Shown in pieces: positions 10,900 to 22,035 of a stretch of 64,000 nt of DNA. The notes beneath the pieces were generated by a model. The model did not search any database and was not told the DNA's origin. It saw only the letters and a program-made list of their open reading frames with translations. The stretch lies in the NCBI GenBank assembly GCA_949987705.1, contig CATLJY010000929.1, positions 124,001 to 188,000 on the forward strand. The letters are read 5' to 3'. The stretch is from Thereva unica (Eukaryota; Arthropoda; Insecta; Diptera; Therevidae). The position numbers were made by a program, and so were the translations under genes. Position 1 is the first letter of the stretch; every line of letters starts with the position of its first letter.

Positions 10900-11032
10900 C
10901 GCCTGTTGCACGAACCGGTCCAGGGTCCATAGAAAATATAAATGTTCGAGCAAATACTGCACGGTCTGTTCAGTACTTTCTCGAGTCTATGCTAATTTCG
11001 CATGGTCCCTGGACCGGCCCGTACAATAGGCG
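10900..11032. repeat. small foldback element, about 31-bp arms
   Basis: The left arm 10900-10930 (CGCCTGTTGCACGAACCGGT and on) pairs with the right arm 11002-11032 (ending CCGGCCCGTACAATAGGCG) with about five mismatches, around a 71-bp loop. The right arm end is followed by a 20-bp tandem duplicate of CGGCCCGTACAATAGGCGC. Probably a tiny MITE. Confidence 0.65.
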
Positions 11033-11347
11033 CACGGCCCGTACAATAGGCGCGCACCGTGCTAGTTTCTCCACTACCTTTTCGCTCGATTTAGGGCCCG
11101 ATCTGAGAAATATTTTTCTCAGGTCGGCTTAAGGCGAGCTCAAGGCGGAGAAGATAGGGAAGGAAGAGGAAAGGCCAAACTCGAGCCGATCTTCGTGAAC
11201 GTAGCCACAATTATTACGAAACTTTAAGTTTCTTCACAAAAAAATCCTAAACACTCAACTCCCGGCCCGTCGGCGGCACGGCCCATCAAGCATTTACTCG
11301 AATAGGTCATAGGCCAAACCGTCTCTGCTGGCGACCATTGCGTTTAA

Positions 11348-11828
11348 TACCGGAGACACACTTGTGGTATAGTAATTACAATATGAGCAATATTGCAATA
11401 TACTTCAGGTGTGTCTCTATATACTGAGAAAAAATCTCGGTATACACTCAGTATACTCAACATTGAAACTCAATATCCCAATTGAGAAAAACTTCGTGGT
11501 ATAGCTCAGTATACCCTAGATTTAAACCGAAGAATAGTCTGGGCATAACCCAAAATGATAATTTCGAACAGAATTTTAATTCTTCAATTTTCTATTTCAC
11601 TTTTATTTTTAATATAAATTAATAACAATTTCACAATAATTCTATTCATATTTAACTTCAATTTAACTGCAGCACAATAATTTTTTTCGATTTGCAAATC
11701 TGACAGATAAATGACAACCAAATAACTCAGTATACTAATGCAAGTGTGTCTTCACATTTTTATATTGCATTATGGCAATATTGCAATATCCCGATCTCAA
11801 TTGCTATACCACAAGTCTGTCTCCGGTA
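11348..11828. mobile_element. MITE with 3-bp TAA TSD (PIF/Harbinger-like)
   Basis: The ends are imperfect inverted repeats: TACCGGAGACACACTTGTGG on the left and, inverted, TACCGGAGACAGACTTGTGG on the right. Similarity continues into GTATAG and an ATATTGCAATATT motif. Identical TAA triplets flank it (11345-11347 and 11829-11831), the TSD type of PIF/Harbinger. At 481 bp with no coding frame it must depend on a transposase from elsewhere. Confidence 0.85.
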
Positions 11829-11910
11829 TAACTCTTTGCACTATGATCTGAAGTAAATAAGTGTGGGTGCTATAAGGGCGGATCTCCACAGCCAAGAACC
11901 GATAGAATAT

Positions 11911-12080
11911 GATCCATCCATCCAGTGGCGCTACAGCTCAAATCGAGCCTAACCTCCTTAAGGGCACTTCTCCATGTTTAGTAGTCTCTTGCAGCATGTC
12001 TCTAGCTTCGGATGTTGTGCACTGCCTCTGCCGTCACAGACACTATCCAACTTCTCCTGGGTCTGCCTTCTGGTTTATTA
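11911..12080 (-). pseudogene. LINE-C copy 3: 3'-terminal fragment
   Basis: From CCATCCATCCAGTGGCGCTA onward this matches the 3' end of LINE-C at 31050 (basic C-terminus plus GGAT-rich tail) for about 170 bp, with small deletions. Severe 5' truncation is typical of LINE insertions. Confidence 0.75.
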
Positions 12081-12164
12081 TCCAAGACAATAAGATCGAA
12101 AAATGTAAAATATAACATATAGTACACAATACTGTTTCCCGTCAATAAGAGTGGCTTGAAACCT

Positions 12165-12395
12165 TCATTTTACAGTTTTAGATAGGTGGGAGTATTCTGC
12201 GCCTTATACATGAAAATATCTAATAGGGTTAAAAAAATACAGGTGATATGTAAACCTCTACCAAAAATTTCAAAACGTCCTAGCAGTTAAACTGTTACGG
12301 TATCCCCCCCCCATCCATACCATTTTTTGCTCGTCTATCCAAGACCTATCCACAGCCGGACGTTTCGACCGTTTCAGCAACACACCCTGTATGAG
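12165..12395. repeat. dispersed repeat W, copy 1
   Basis: Begins TTTACAGTTTTAGATAGGTG and ends near ACACACCCTGTAT. It matches 30170-30375 in the same orientation over most of its length, including ATGTAAACCTCTACCA and a C-run followed by CCATACCATTTTTTG-like text. Function unknown; probably a TE fragment. Confidence 0.75.
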
Positions 12396-12722
12396 ATGAC
12401 TGGTGCACCTCACTGCACCCATGAGCTAATAATAGCTTCCGTTTATTTTGCAGTTGAGAAGATATGAATTTTGATATGCCACTGTAAATATTTTAGCCCT
12501 TTAGGTCAACCCCATTTCACCCCCTTAGGGAAAAATGGACGCTATGTTCTTAGTGGATGCCCACGTCATTATAGGGATGCACTCTCAAAATTTCAGCCAA
12601 CTGGGTAAATTCGTTTGGACTGTGCGTTGTCAGTCTGTTACTGTTTTATATACATTAGGGTGGTCCTTAAAAAACCTTTTTCTTAATTTTCTTTGGGGCA
12701 CCCTGTTACTTTGTTCTACTAT

Positions 12723-13198
12723 GGGTGTGTTTCTTTACTCATTCCATAGAAGGAATAGAATAAAAAGAATACTTGATGGAATATTCAGAATAGAATGAAT
12801 AAAGAAACGCACTGGGAATGACAGTAAACAAACTGAAGAAAAATTGTGATTTATTCAAAAGACTTGTGTATTTTAAAAATATTGTGGGACCTATGTATAT
12901 GTAAACTACAATAAGATTAGACTTTTGATGTCTCCTGGGGTCCATTTGAAATTATTATCCATATCTGAATGATAACAAATAAATAAGGGCCATGGCTGCC
13001 GCTTTCTTGCCAAGTTTGTGAGGTTAATTCCCTTTATTCTAAAAGTGTTCCATCTCAAGAGGTAGTTTAAAAAGAATACATTCCGAATATTCCGAATGAA
13101 TAAAGAAACGCTTCATCTGTCAATTCGAAACTTAGGAATGAACAAAGAAACACATTTTCTGTCTATTCCTTCTACGGAATGAATAAAGAAACACACCC
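12723..13198. mobile_element. MITE inside outer element, TIR GGGTGTGTTTCTTTA
   Basis: Left end GGGTGTGTTTCTTTACTCAT, right end the inverse GGGTGTGTTTCTTTATTCAT, then both continue to AGAAGGAATAGA. Flanks are TAT on both sides (12720-12722 and 13199-13201), so the TSD is TA or TAT. The interior repeats the motif GAATGAATAAAGAAAC several times (near 12797, 13085, 13137 and 13178). Confidence 0.82.
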
Positions 13199-13217
13199 TA
13201 TATAAAAAAGGATTACT

Positions 13218-13380
13218 GTAATTTTTTGGGATTTTTAGACTTAGGTTTACGGGTCGCTACCGCTAAGTATAAATTCAATATTTTAGGAATGACATCTGCT
13301 TCTATTTGGGCCTTCTTCAATGGTTCTTCTTCATTTTTGTTGCCTTTATTTGTTAAAGCATTCAACATTTTCCTTTAGAA
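13218..13380 (-). pseudogene. short coding remnant of the outer element, left arm
   Basis: On the minus strand this reads NALTNKGNKNEEEPLKKAQI then EADVIPKILNLYLAVATRKP and a stop. The plus-strand right arm (16184-16420) reads the related KALVDKATKIKKTIEE and, after a frameshift, AQINLHVIPKILKD. The two arms therefore encode the same unknown peptide on opposite strands. I do not recognise the family. Confidence 0.4.
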
Positions 13381-13567
13381 CAGCTAGCTTCAAGCACGAT
13401 CTGCTTATACAGTGCTGCGTAAAAAATTAAGACCACATTCACTTGGCTTTGGCTTGGCTTCATTTTCATCTGTGAAAAAAATTCGTTCCAGTCCTGCGGA
13501 TTCCAATTCCTGTGGGCGTTACCTTCTACGCCACAAAACTCTTGCTCGGGCAGGTCTGCATGTGAAG

Positions 13568-15750
13568 TTTTTGAAGTTATACTTCTTTAGGCGCGTTTTG
13601 AAATATATTATGAGAGTGAATTTTGAGAAATTCGCAACGCAACGCAACACAGGAGAAGGCTTAGCACGGAGGATATGGGCGAAGAGGTGGAGGCCATGGG
13701 GGGCAAGCATTTCAACTTCCATTCTTCATGCGTACTGGGATTATCATTATTATGGGCATATAGAAATTTGTAGCCGATGCCGGTTCACGATGTCGTTTGG
13801 TGAGGGGGTTTATGCCGAGGCTATGGAGGGAAATAAATTTCATGTTCGATTCATCAGCTGGGATTTTCCTGGGCATAGGAAAATTCGTAGTATTTTAGGC
13901 ACAAACAGATTGGTTGCGCCAAACTGGCTGTGATTTTATTTTTGTATCGCTGACTTACATGTCAGAGCTATTTTACTAGTATACTTAATTTCTAGTTCGC
14001 CCGTAGGCTGATGTTTTTGGGTGTTTCAAGTTTACTATTTATTCATTTATATTTCGTTTGGCGTGTATTTGCTTGGTAACTCTGCTGCTTTCATAATGCC
14101 TTCACTAGCTATATTTCTTACTAATTCATTCGGGGGCACGACTGCGAAGTCTATTTTGCATTAGCTGGAACATGTATGTCAGGATTGGTGTAATTTTCTC
14201 CCATTTTCCGCTGCAATATAGAGGAAGGTACAGTGCCTAAGTATTTTTCTTTCCAAAAACTGCAACTTATTTGCCACCTTTGTGGATATTGGACACCATA
14301 CGGGGGAGGCTTAGGTTAGTACTGGTCGTAATATTGTCTTATAGCGCAAGTTTTTAGTTTCTGTTGCTGCGTCCTAGATTTCATTAACGGCTTTAGGCTA
14401 GTTACTTTTATACGGGCGTTTATCAGTTTGAGCGTGTGGGTTCCACATGAATCTGTGATGCATCTGGACTGCCGGGTACTTCATAAAATAATTGTGTGAC
14501 CATTAATGATTATTTTCGAGAGTTTTGATTACCGTTGCACGTTTCTATGTCCTTTACCTGAGAGATTCCTGAAGCAGGTTATTAAACTTTTCCCTGATTA
14601 ATTTCTACGTTCCATTTATCTAGGTTATCTATTATTTTGTTGAAGTGTGTTTGGAGTTCTTCTGTGGTTTTAGTAGGTGAGACTTGTATTCCAAACAAGT
14701 GTATCATCAGCGTATTATATGCAAGTTGTGTTAAGAAGGGGAATTATGTTGGGGAAGTCGTGTATAAATATATTGAAAAGCTTGGGGCCATAAATGGAGC
14801 CTCGGGGAACTCCAGATTCAATTTTGAACGGTTGAGAGGTTAGTTCTGTGAAGCAGTCTGAATTTACAAGTTGTGATAGCAGTATCTGCTCCAAAGTATT
14901 AGTAGGCAGTATTTGCTCCAAATCAAAAATCTAATTTTTGAAACAAGTATTATGGCTATACAAAAAAGACTGAGAAGAAGTTCTTGGCAGAGGCGAAGAT
15001 TCCCGTCCACCTATTAACTTTCTCCAAGATCATGTAAATCTAGCGCTGAATAATGATCGATTGGTTTCAAATACACGGCACGGTACCATAAATGATGCTG
15101 TATTTGCCCGAAACTCTTTGTATGATAACGCGCTCAATTTAATTGAGTAACCACAAGTCGAAGAAGCTAGAGATGTAAGCATAATTTAGAAGTGACGTTG
15201 ATTTCAGTAGTGGCAAAGTAAGAAAAATTAGTCTACCCAAGGTCGATGAACTCACAGGCTCATAACAAACGTGGAAGGATGGGTCCCGAGAGAGCATGGA
15301 GAGATGAGTTATGAAGGAAGAAGAAGACTTTAATATGTGATCTATGGAATAAAGTGGAGGAGAAGTTAAATATCCTCTATTGGTAGCTAAGGCGGAAAGA
15401 AACCAAAAGGAAGAGAGTAAGGCTTAGAAATAGCAGCAGTATTATCAGGTAGATAAGAGCTGAACCAACTGGCGACGCATATGAAGGTTAACATTCTCTG
15501 CGTGTTGACAAGAAATCAGCCAGTCTTAAGAAAATTTGATGAGGCATCTTAAAATCATTGTAGTTAGGCCTGATAAGTCAACTAGTAGGTGATTTCAGTT
15601 AGGATTTGAGTCCAGTATAATCTGCAGGCTAGAGCGTGTCGGCATCATGATGCTTCCAACTTCCAACGCATGAAAATAATAAGAATCCAATTAGTTATTT
15701 GTATGCCAAAGAAGTATAACTTCTAATGCGCGTACATAAGTACACACACC
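13568..15750. mobile_element. repeat family Y, copy 1
   Basis: Blocks of this interval match 60665-62745 in the same order: TGAAGTTATACTTCTTTAGG at the left, GTAGCCGATGCCGGTTCACG, GAAATAAATTTCATGTTCGA in the middle and AACTTCTAATGCGCG then CACACCC at the right. A palindromic GAAGTTATACTTC motif occurs near both ends of copy 1. A LINE fragment sits inside this copy only. Class unknown. Confidence 0.65.
14110..14925 (-). pseudogene. Jockey-superfamily LINE reverse-transcriptase fragment
   Basis: The minus strand reads LTSQPFKIESGVPRGSIYGP then KLFNIFIHDFPNIIPLLNTT and YADDTLV, the polymerase core with the YADD catalytic box. After frameshifts it continues with LRYKTILRPVLT then ASPVWCPISTKVANKLQFLE, the C-terminal region. 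Many stops. It occupies the middle of repeat Y copy 1. Confidence 0.75.
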
Positions 15751-16632
15751 CACTGTTTTTTTTATTGTGGTCCGATCAAACTATCCTTTTGCGCAAAGGA
15801 TTCGTCAAATGTGACCAGCAGACGCTTGCGTAATGGAGATCTGCCGAAAGAGCAGGGCTCGATTTTCTTTAACTAACTTGAGGAAAGAACTTCCAACACG
15901 TCTTTTCACAATTTTTTTGCTTCCTGAAGTTGTCCTGTTCTAACCGGTCCAGCATTCATTTTGCAGTGCATTTTGCAGATAATTACAGTGCATTTATAAT
16001 TTATATTGCAATACCGTCTTGTTTTATTTTAATGAAATTATTGCAGAAAATAGACACTAGATTTAGGTACAATTTGAGTGTTTCATTTATTTATCCCAAC
16101 ATATCATTCGAAAGCTGTAGGCATCGAAAATAAAAGTTTCATGATAAAGTGTAGGTGGTCTTAATTTTTTACGCAGCACTGTACTTACAAAAGGAATTTC
16201 AGATTTTCAAGAATTTAAAAGTTTATGAAAGTATCAATAAGGAAATTTCAAAGTGGGCAATGCAAATTTTTTCGCCGGCAATTGTATTACTTATCAAAGG
16301 AACTATAAGAGGAACTGGATTTTTATTTTTATATAACAAAGCTCTTGTAGACAAGGCAACAAAAATTAAGAAAACCATAGAAGAAGGCCCAAATAAATCT
16401 ACATGTCATTCCTAAAATATTGAAAGATAATTAAGAAAAAAGTTTTTAAGGACCACCCTAATGTACATATAGAGATAATAGAATTGAAGGCGAATATTAA
16501 CAAAACTCTAAAACTAAGAAGAACTACAAAGAACTATTTCAGGGTTAAATCTGTATATTTGAAATGAATTACAAGAATAAATCAGGCGTCAGAGTCTCTT
16601 CAACCCAAGATACTAGTATGAGCAGGTGCATT

Positions 16633-17733
16633 CCCAACGAACAAGCTCTCCAGAGCTAAACTCTTGTTAAATTGTGAAATTATCTCATAAGACTAGACTC
16701 TCTTAACACTCTTCGATAGTTTCAAGAACATAACTCTTGTAATAAGAATTAAATTAAGTCTTATAGTAGTGTTATTTTGAGATAATAAGACTACTAGAGT
16801 TACTAATCCTTTCATTCTCATAATGAGATAATGTGCATATTGAGTGCAAGAAAACCTCTATTCTTATTGAGTCTTTTTTTTTTAAAGCTTTACTCTCAAA
16901 GGTGTTAAACTATCAAAAAAGTGTCCTTATGAGTGTTATGGCACTTATAAGAAAGTTCCTGCAAGACTTCAAGTATATCCCTTCTTAAAAAATGCTCTTA
17001 TGAGACGAACAATGTTAAAACATTTATAAGAAAACTTTTACTAGTGCAAAAAGATCTCATAACCAGAGTTTTGTTCTTATAAAAAAACTTACACCACCGA
17101 CCCGCCATACTTTTGCTTAATATAAAATTTTATAGTAAAACGAAATTCCATAAATCAAGCTAATTTTACTCAATTGAATAGGCGGAAAGTATAAATATGA
17201 ATTTTTTCCAGATAATATACCAATTTGAAATAAATTATTGAGCAATACTAAAGTTTTTATTTTTTCCACAAGAAATAAAATTTCATAAAATATATTAAAA
17301 TTTCATTATTTTTAAGGCGCTTTCATTTTTATCGAGGTAAAATGGTTATTATTATCAGTAAAATTTCAATCGCAACAAAATTTTAGCTTAAGTTTTCGCT
17401 AAAAATCTAGTTCTAAAGTCTATAATCATACATAAATATTAAATTCTAAAGTGTTATATTTTTCGAAAAATTTCTTATGAGTTATTTAGAGCAAATAACT
17501 CTCAAAAACATTATTTTATTCTAAATAACATCGCCTTTCCATATATAGCACGCTTATAGTTACCCCTGCAAAGAGAGCTAAGGTATTTTTATAAGACTAA
17601 AATAACTCTCATAATTGTGCCATTTAATTCTGACAACGCACTCATAAAGCACTTCTAGTGTTTTACAAGTGTAAGTTATGAGAGTGGTGCTCTCTCAAAA
17701 AAGTCGAATAACCGAACGACTTTGTTACTTGGG
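16633..17733. mobile_element. repeat Z, copy A (about 1.1-kb TIR element)
   Basis: Matches 48420-49604 in inverted orientation over its whole length. Ends are CCCAACGAACAAG on the left and, inverted, CCCAAGTAACAAAG on the right, an imperfect TIR. The interior is very rich in CTCATAAGA/TCTTATAAG and ACTCT/AGAGT motifs. There is no coding frame or clear TSD. A non-autonomous DNA transposon is likely. Confidence 0.75.
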
Positions 17734-17739
17734 TTGGTA

Positions 17740-20700
17740 GTATTGCTACACTATGTCTCAACATCTTTATTTTAAAACCCAACTCAGAATTCTTAATATT
17801 TTATGGAGAAGGCTACCATTTATGGGGAACACTACCGTTGCAAGATATGGTAGCATTTCATAGATAGGGCCGTTGAAGAAAAATAAAACATGTTTTAATG
17901 AAGGTTTAGGAAATAAGGTTATCAAAATTATCATAATTTTTTTGAAATCGTTAAAATTAATTTCAGTAAATTTTTCTTCCATTACAAACACTATTCCTCG
18001 TAGTAATTTTTCAGAAAATTCAGTACTGCTCCCAGATTAATATGATTATGTTTAAACTTTCTCAACTGAATTAGAATTAAGCAATTATTTACGGAACGTA
18101 AACTTGCCGAAGACACATATATATGTACATATATACTCAGTTATATACCCTTTTGAGCATATTTCCAACCCCTCCATTGTAAATCTCGAGTTTCCCCATA
18201 ATAAAAAAATTTTACACACAATTAAATAGGAATGAAATAGAGGAAATCTAACTTAAGTGTTTTATGTAATTTCCCCCCCTTTTATTTCCAACTTAACCGC
18301 AGTTTCAAAAAGAGCCCAGACCTGTATCCCCTTTGAAATTCGACTATAGCATGCCATTGGTAAAATCCCCCAGTACGAAAGTATGGAATTCTTCTTCATA
18401 ACACACTTGAAAGGGCAAAATACAACTTCCTGACGTTCCACAATACTCTCCAACTACTCATGCGACCGCATTTAATGGCAGGAAACCTTACCTAGAAATG
18501 TTTATCCTACTTTGGCTGGTAACTGTTAAAGGGATACCGTATACTGTATACCGACCACAATGCTGCAGTTCATAGAGCGGAAATAAAATTTCAGGAAGTT
18601 ATTGCATTTCGTTCCTTTGTTGGATAAAGACGGAAAAATCCGAGGTATGGAGACTTATTGCATCCTTAAAGTTCTTGGTGTAGAGCGGATTTCACTTTCA
18701 TGCAGTAAAATTAATTTTTTTCTTCAACGTTCTGGTGTTTGTGTTTTAATTTTACATATGTAAATTCAACTTGAGACAAATTTTGAAAGAAAGCAGAAAA
18801 TAATAAGAGAAGGTTGCAGGGAACTTCCTGCAAGTAGTTCTCGACTTTCTTCTTTTTAAATGTCGCTTTATTCCTGTAGAACTCGGACCCTAGAAGTGTT
18901 TTCTCCCAGGGATTTCTACGTCTTACTAGCTTTCTCCAGTTTGTTATACGAAGTTGAAAATTCTGGGTAGCATTATTACTTCTTAACTTCGCAAAAGTGT
19001 CCGAGCCATCCTTATCTACTTAATTTTATATATGTATGTAAGTATAGCTATTTTGTCCTAAGGCAATCTCTAAGTTTTGTTACTTCTCTCCGGTTTTTTT
19101 TTATAAAGTTTTCGTTTCTGGAGAGACATTCGTCCACCAAATTTATTTAGTTTGCTAAACATGACGTCATGAAGATCGACTCCGATCATTGGTCTAGTAG
19201 AGCGCGCACTTTATATCGTCGACCAGGGCTAGATTGGATTAACAGAATTGTTGTCGCTTACAAGGTGAATGAAGAAATCATAGTTTTGATAATCCGAGTA
19301 AAATAATTCGTTTAGTTAATTTTCTTAAAAGCTCCGCTAGACGTATATACGGCACCTACAAATGTGCTCCCACTACAGGCATGAAAAACTAAAACATATC
19401 GTTTCCCAAGCGGTCCCGTAACTAAGTACTAACCACGTGCAATGCTGCTTGACCTACGCAATCAAATGAGAACTACATAGTCTACTGAACATCTTGATGG
19501 CACCTTTTATGGTCACCAAGAATATTGCAGGCTAGGTGCTGGCGAAATTTATTTCTACTCGGAAAGTACCCACAAGTTGCGTGATGTGGTTCCAGCAGCC
19601 TGCTGCAATGTTTAACTTACCACGTCACTCAAAGCCATTACTGACTCTTTAACCGAAATTGTGTTGGCTGGAGCTTATCGTTGGATGCGTTCACTTCGGC
19701 TTCGATGGGCTATTGTCTTAATAAGGCCGATGTAGAGCCGGGAAAATTGATGAAAACTACAATTCTTCAGTGTTTAAAGCAGTGGTCTCTAAACTTTTTT
19801 GACCACACTTATGGCAAAATAATCATAAATTGCACCTACTAATTATATACAAGGGATATGGAGATACCGTTTCACCAGCCAACGCAGGATACAGCCTAAT
19901 TTTTGGCGAAAATTACCGTTTAAAAAAGACACAGTCGCACTTATAATAGTGTTGGGGCGTCGATACAAATTAAAAACATTAGTTTTAAGAATGAATGAAT
20001 TATACAAATTAAGTCATTAGTTGAAGTACCTATAAATAAAATTAACTATAATTTAATTGTTAGCGCCATCCTGAGATCACTGGGCGAAATCCAATAAATA
20101 TGAATAAAATATTTGAGAACCATGGGCTATTTCCCAGCTGCTGCCAGCTGGGGACGCAGTTTTCGGGCAAGTTCGGCTTCCCTCATCCTGCTTATATGTT
20201 TATAATTGATGATCATATTCAGCCTCGGTGATCGATGGACGCCGCACGATCGGTTGTAGCGCCTCGAGACTGTAAAACTCTTTTCTTTTTACGTCTGGAC
20301 TATCAATTGAGACACATCTCGGAGCTCTACATCGTCAACTTTCCTGCTGTTCAACAATATTTTATAATAAAACAGAATTATAAAACCAGCAAGATTCAAT
20401 TCAAGTTGCACGTACCAAAAGTGAGGTACATTTTTTAAGTACCATAGGGGAATATTATCAGGGCCAGTAGATTTATTGACATTACCAGGGACCCAGGGGC
20501 GAAGCGAGGAGGTTTCTTGGTTGTCAATCCCCGGATTTTTCGGCTAACTCCTCGAAAATTATAAACTTTTTCTGAATAAGCTCGCTATTTCTTAGATATT
20601 ATACTATTTAGCTTTCTTCCTTCGACGAACCGTCCCTATATGAAAATTGGCGTATTTCGGCTGTCTCCGCAGCTACCCATTTTTTGATTCTATAACTCTA

Positions 20701-21390
20701 ATATATTATTGAAAGGTTTCAATTCGTGATAAGAGTAATATCTCGATTGAATAAACTCTAATGAACCTAATGAAGATAAGTGACGGTCTCGCTCATGGCG
20801 GTTGAGAAACCGTAGGCATGACACAATAAGGCGAGGTAGACCTTTCATGCTTCAACACATAGTAAGATTAATTTTACTAATACTTACGGAGTCCACTGAC
20901 AATTGGTTACTGCACTAAAATTTCTTGTCTTTACGTGGGCCATCAATGTGGGTGTGTCTGTCATTTTTGTATTGAGACTGAGTTTGAGGCAAACAAGAAG
21001 AAGAAAAGAGGTAGGAATTTCCCCTTTCAGCCTCTCTTCTTAAAAATCGATTTTACTACATAGTAAGCATGACTAGTCTACGTTACCCGATTGGATGATA
21101 ACACTATGTATGCAAGAGATTGAGCACTTTTCGGGAGTGGAACTCGCAACGTCAGAGTAACAAGTTTACAGTAGAGTTGTCATGTAAAAGCGAGACAACG
21201 CTGACGCACATAAGTTTCTGAATTTGATCCCCCTGACCTAACGTCTCTAAGTAAAGTCGCCGTCGGAGATTAGAAGATCAGCCTCCACTTGTCCAAGAAG
21301 AGGGAGTTGAAAGGTAACATATATAGGGCATTGCTGGTGATGAACGAAGCGAAAAAGTGCAGCCTGCTAAAGTAACAAATACCTTTATTC
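17740..21390. other. 3.6 kb without a supported gene
   Basis: AT-rich sequence. Short frames (17767-17991 minus, 18262-18453 minus, 20235-20438 plus) show no motif. I saw no TIR pair, long tandem repeat or coding block that I could defend. Confidence 0.4.
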
Positions 21391-21396
21391 GGATAC

Positions 21397-21503
21397 AAGA
21401 CAGGGCTGTAGTCATTAATCTATCCACCTTTTTCCTACGAATAACCATTAGTGAAACATTCGTAGGAAAATTGTGGTTAGATTGATGACAACAGCCCTGT
21501 CTT
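21397..21503. repeat. 107-bp near-perfect hairpin
   Basis: AAGACAGGGCTGTAGTCATT and on (21397-21442) pairs with the mirror arm ending AACAGCCCTGTCTT (21458-21503). The arms are about 46 nt with around five mismatches and a loop of about 15 nt. It may be a minimal MITE; if transcribed, it would fold like a small-RNA precursor. Confidence 0.8.
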
Positions 21504-21789
21504 TTCTTCAGTCTCTACCCTCTCCTCCTCTCTTTTCGATCAGCGTAAGCCTTTTACCTACTGAATAGGCGGACTTGAACGATATTATCCGCGGAGGGTT
21601 TTTATTACATCACTTTAAATGGTATCACGGCCAAACAGAAATTTCTAGCAGTTATGTATCACATCAAGTCAAACTACAAATTATAGCGACATTATGCCGC
21701 TGCCTGTTTTGATGTCTTCCTTTGCGAAGCTAGTGAAAAATCCAAGCAAACAGAACAATTGCGAAGAGCGCCAAACTATTGCCAATGTT

Positions 21790-22034
21790 AAGGCAGTTAT
21801 TTTGTTATGTACAGATGCCTACGTCGTATCCTAAAAATCCGCTGGCAAGATAGACGACCAGATCAGGCAAAGGAAATGGAATAGGATTGGCCACACCTTG
21901 CGACGTGAAAATGAGAAGACCTGGAACAACGTGGAGGAGAACAACAATTGGGAGATCCTGGTCGTAGCTGAGAGCTGCAGAATTGTAGTAGAGTCCGGTG
22001 GAGAGCAACTGTTTCCGCCCTATGTCCTATGAGG
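21790..22034 (+). pseudogene. LINE-D fragment, reverse-transcriptase C-terminus
   Basis: The translation RCLRRILKIRW is followed by RIGHTLRRENEKTWNN, typical of the C-terminal segment of endonuclease-reverse transcriptase LINEs. It ends in VRWRATVSALCPMRD-like sequence in another frame. The same family is better preserved on the minus strand at 27142-27618. It abuts the next LINE at about 22035. Confidence 0.7.
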
Positions 22035-22035
22035 G

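Larger units (their letters stand above)
13410..16181. mobile_element. Tc1/mariner-type element with perfect 27-bp TIRs and TA TSD
   Basis: 13410-13436 and 16155-16181 are exact inverted copies beginning CAGTGCTGCGTAAAAAATTA, flanked by TA at 13408-13409 and 16182-16183. Just inside, on the minus strand, are decayed transposase pieces. The left one reads LERIFFTDENEAKPKPSECG (resembling the FTDE catalytic segment), the right one FLKLVKENRALLFRQISI (resembling the N-terminal helix-turn-helix). Without the inserted Y repeat the element would be only about 0.6 kb, so it was an internally deleted, non-autonomous copy. TIR identity suggests it is fairly young. Confidence 0.88.
12653..16463. mobile_element. 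outer TIR element of nest 1
   Basis: Ends are CATTAGGGTGGTCCTTAAAA on the left and the same sequence inverted on the right, with similarity running about 40 bp further. Both ends are flanked by TA. Beyond the TIR, the left interior (13271-13360) and right interior (16340-16430) are inverted copies of each other (for example TCAATATTTTAGGAATGACA), so the original element had long inverted arms. A MITE (12723-13198) and a Tc1/mariner-type element (13410-16181) have inserted into it. Confidence 0.82.

Noticed and set aside
13412..13933. 173-codon plus-strand frame as a gene
   Set aside because: It begins inside the Tc1 TIR and crosses into repeat Y, and the matching Y copy at 60.7-61.0 kb does not keep the frame.
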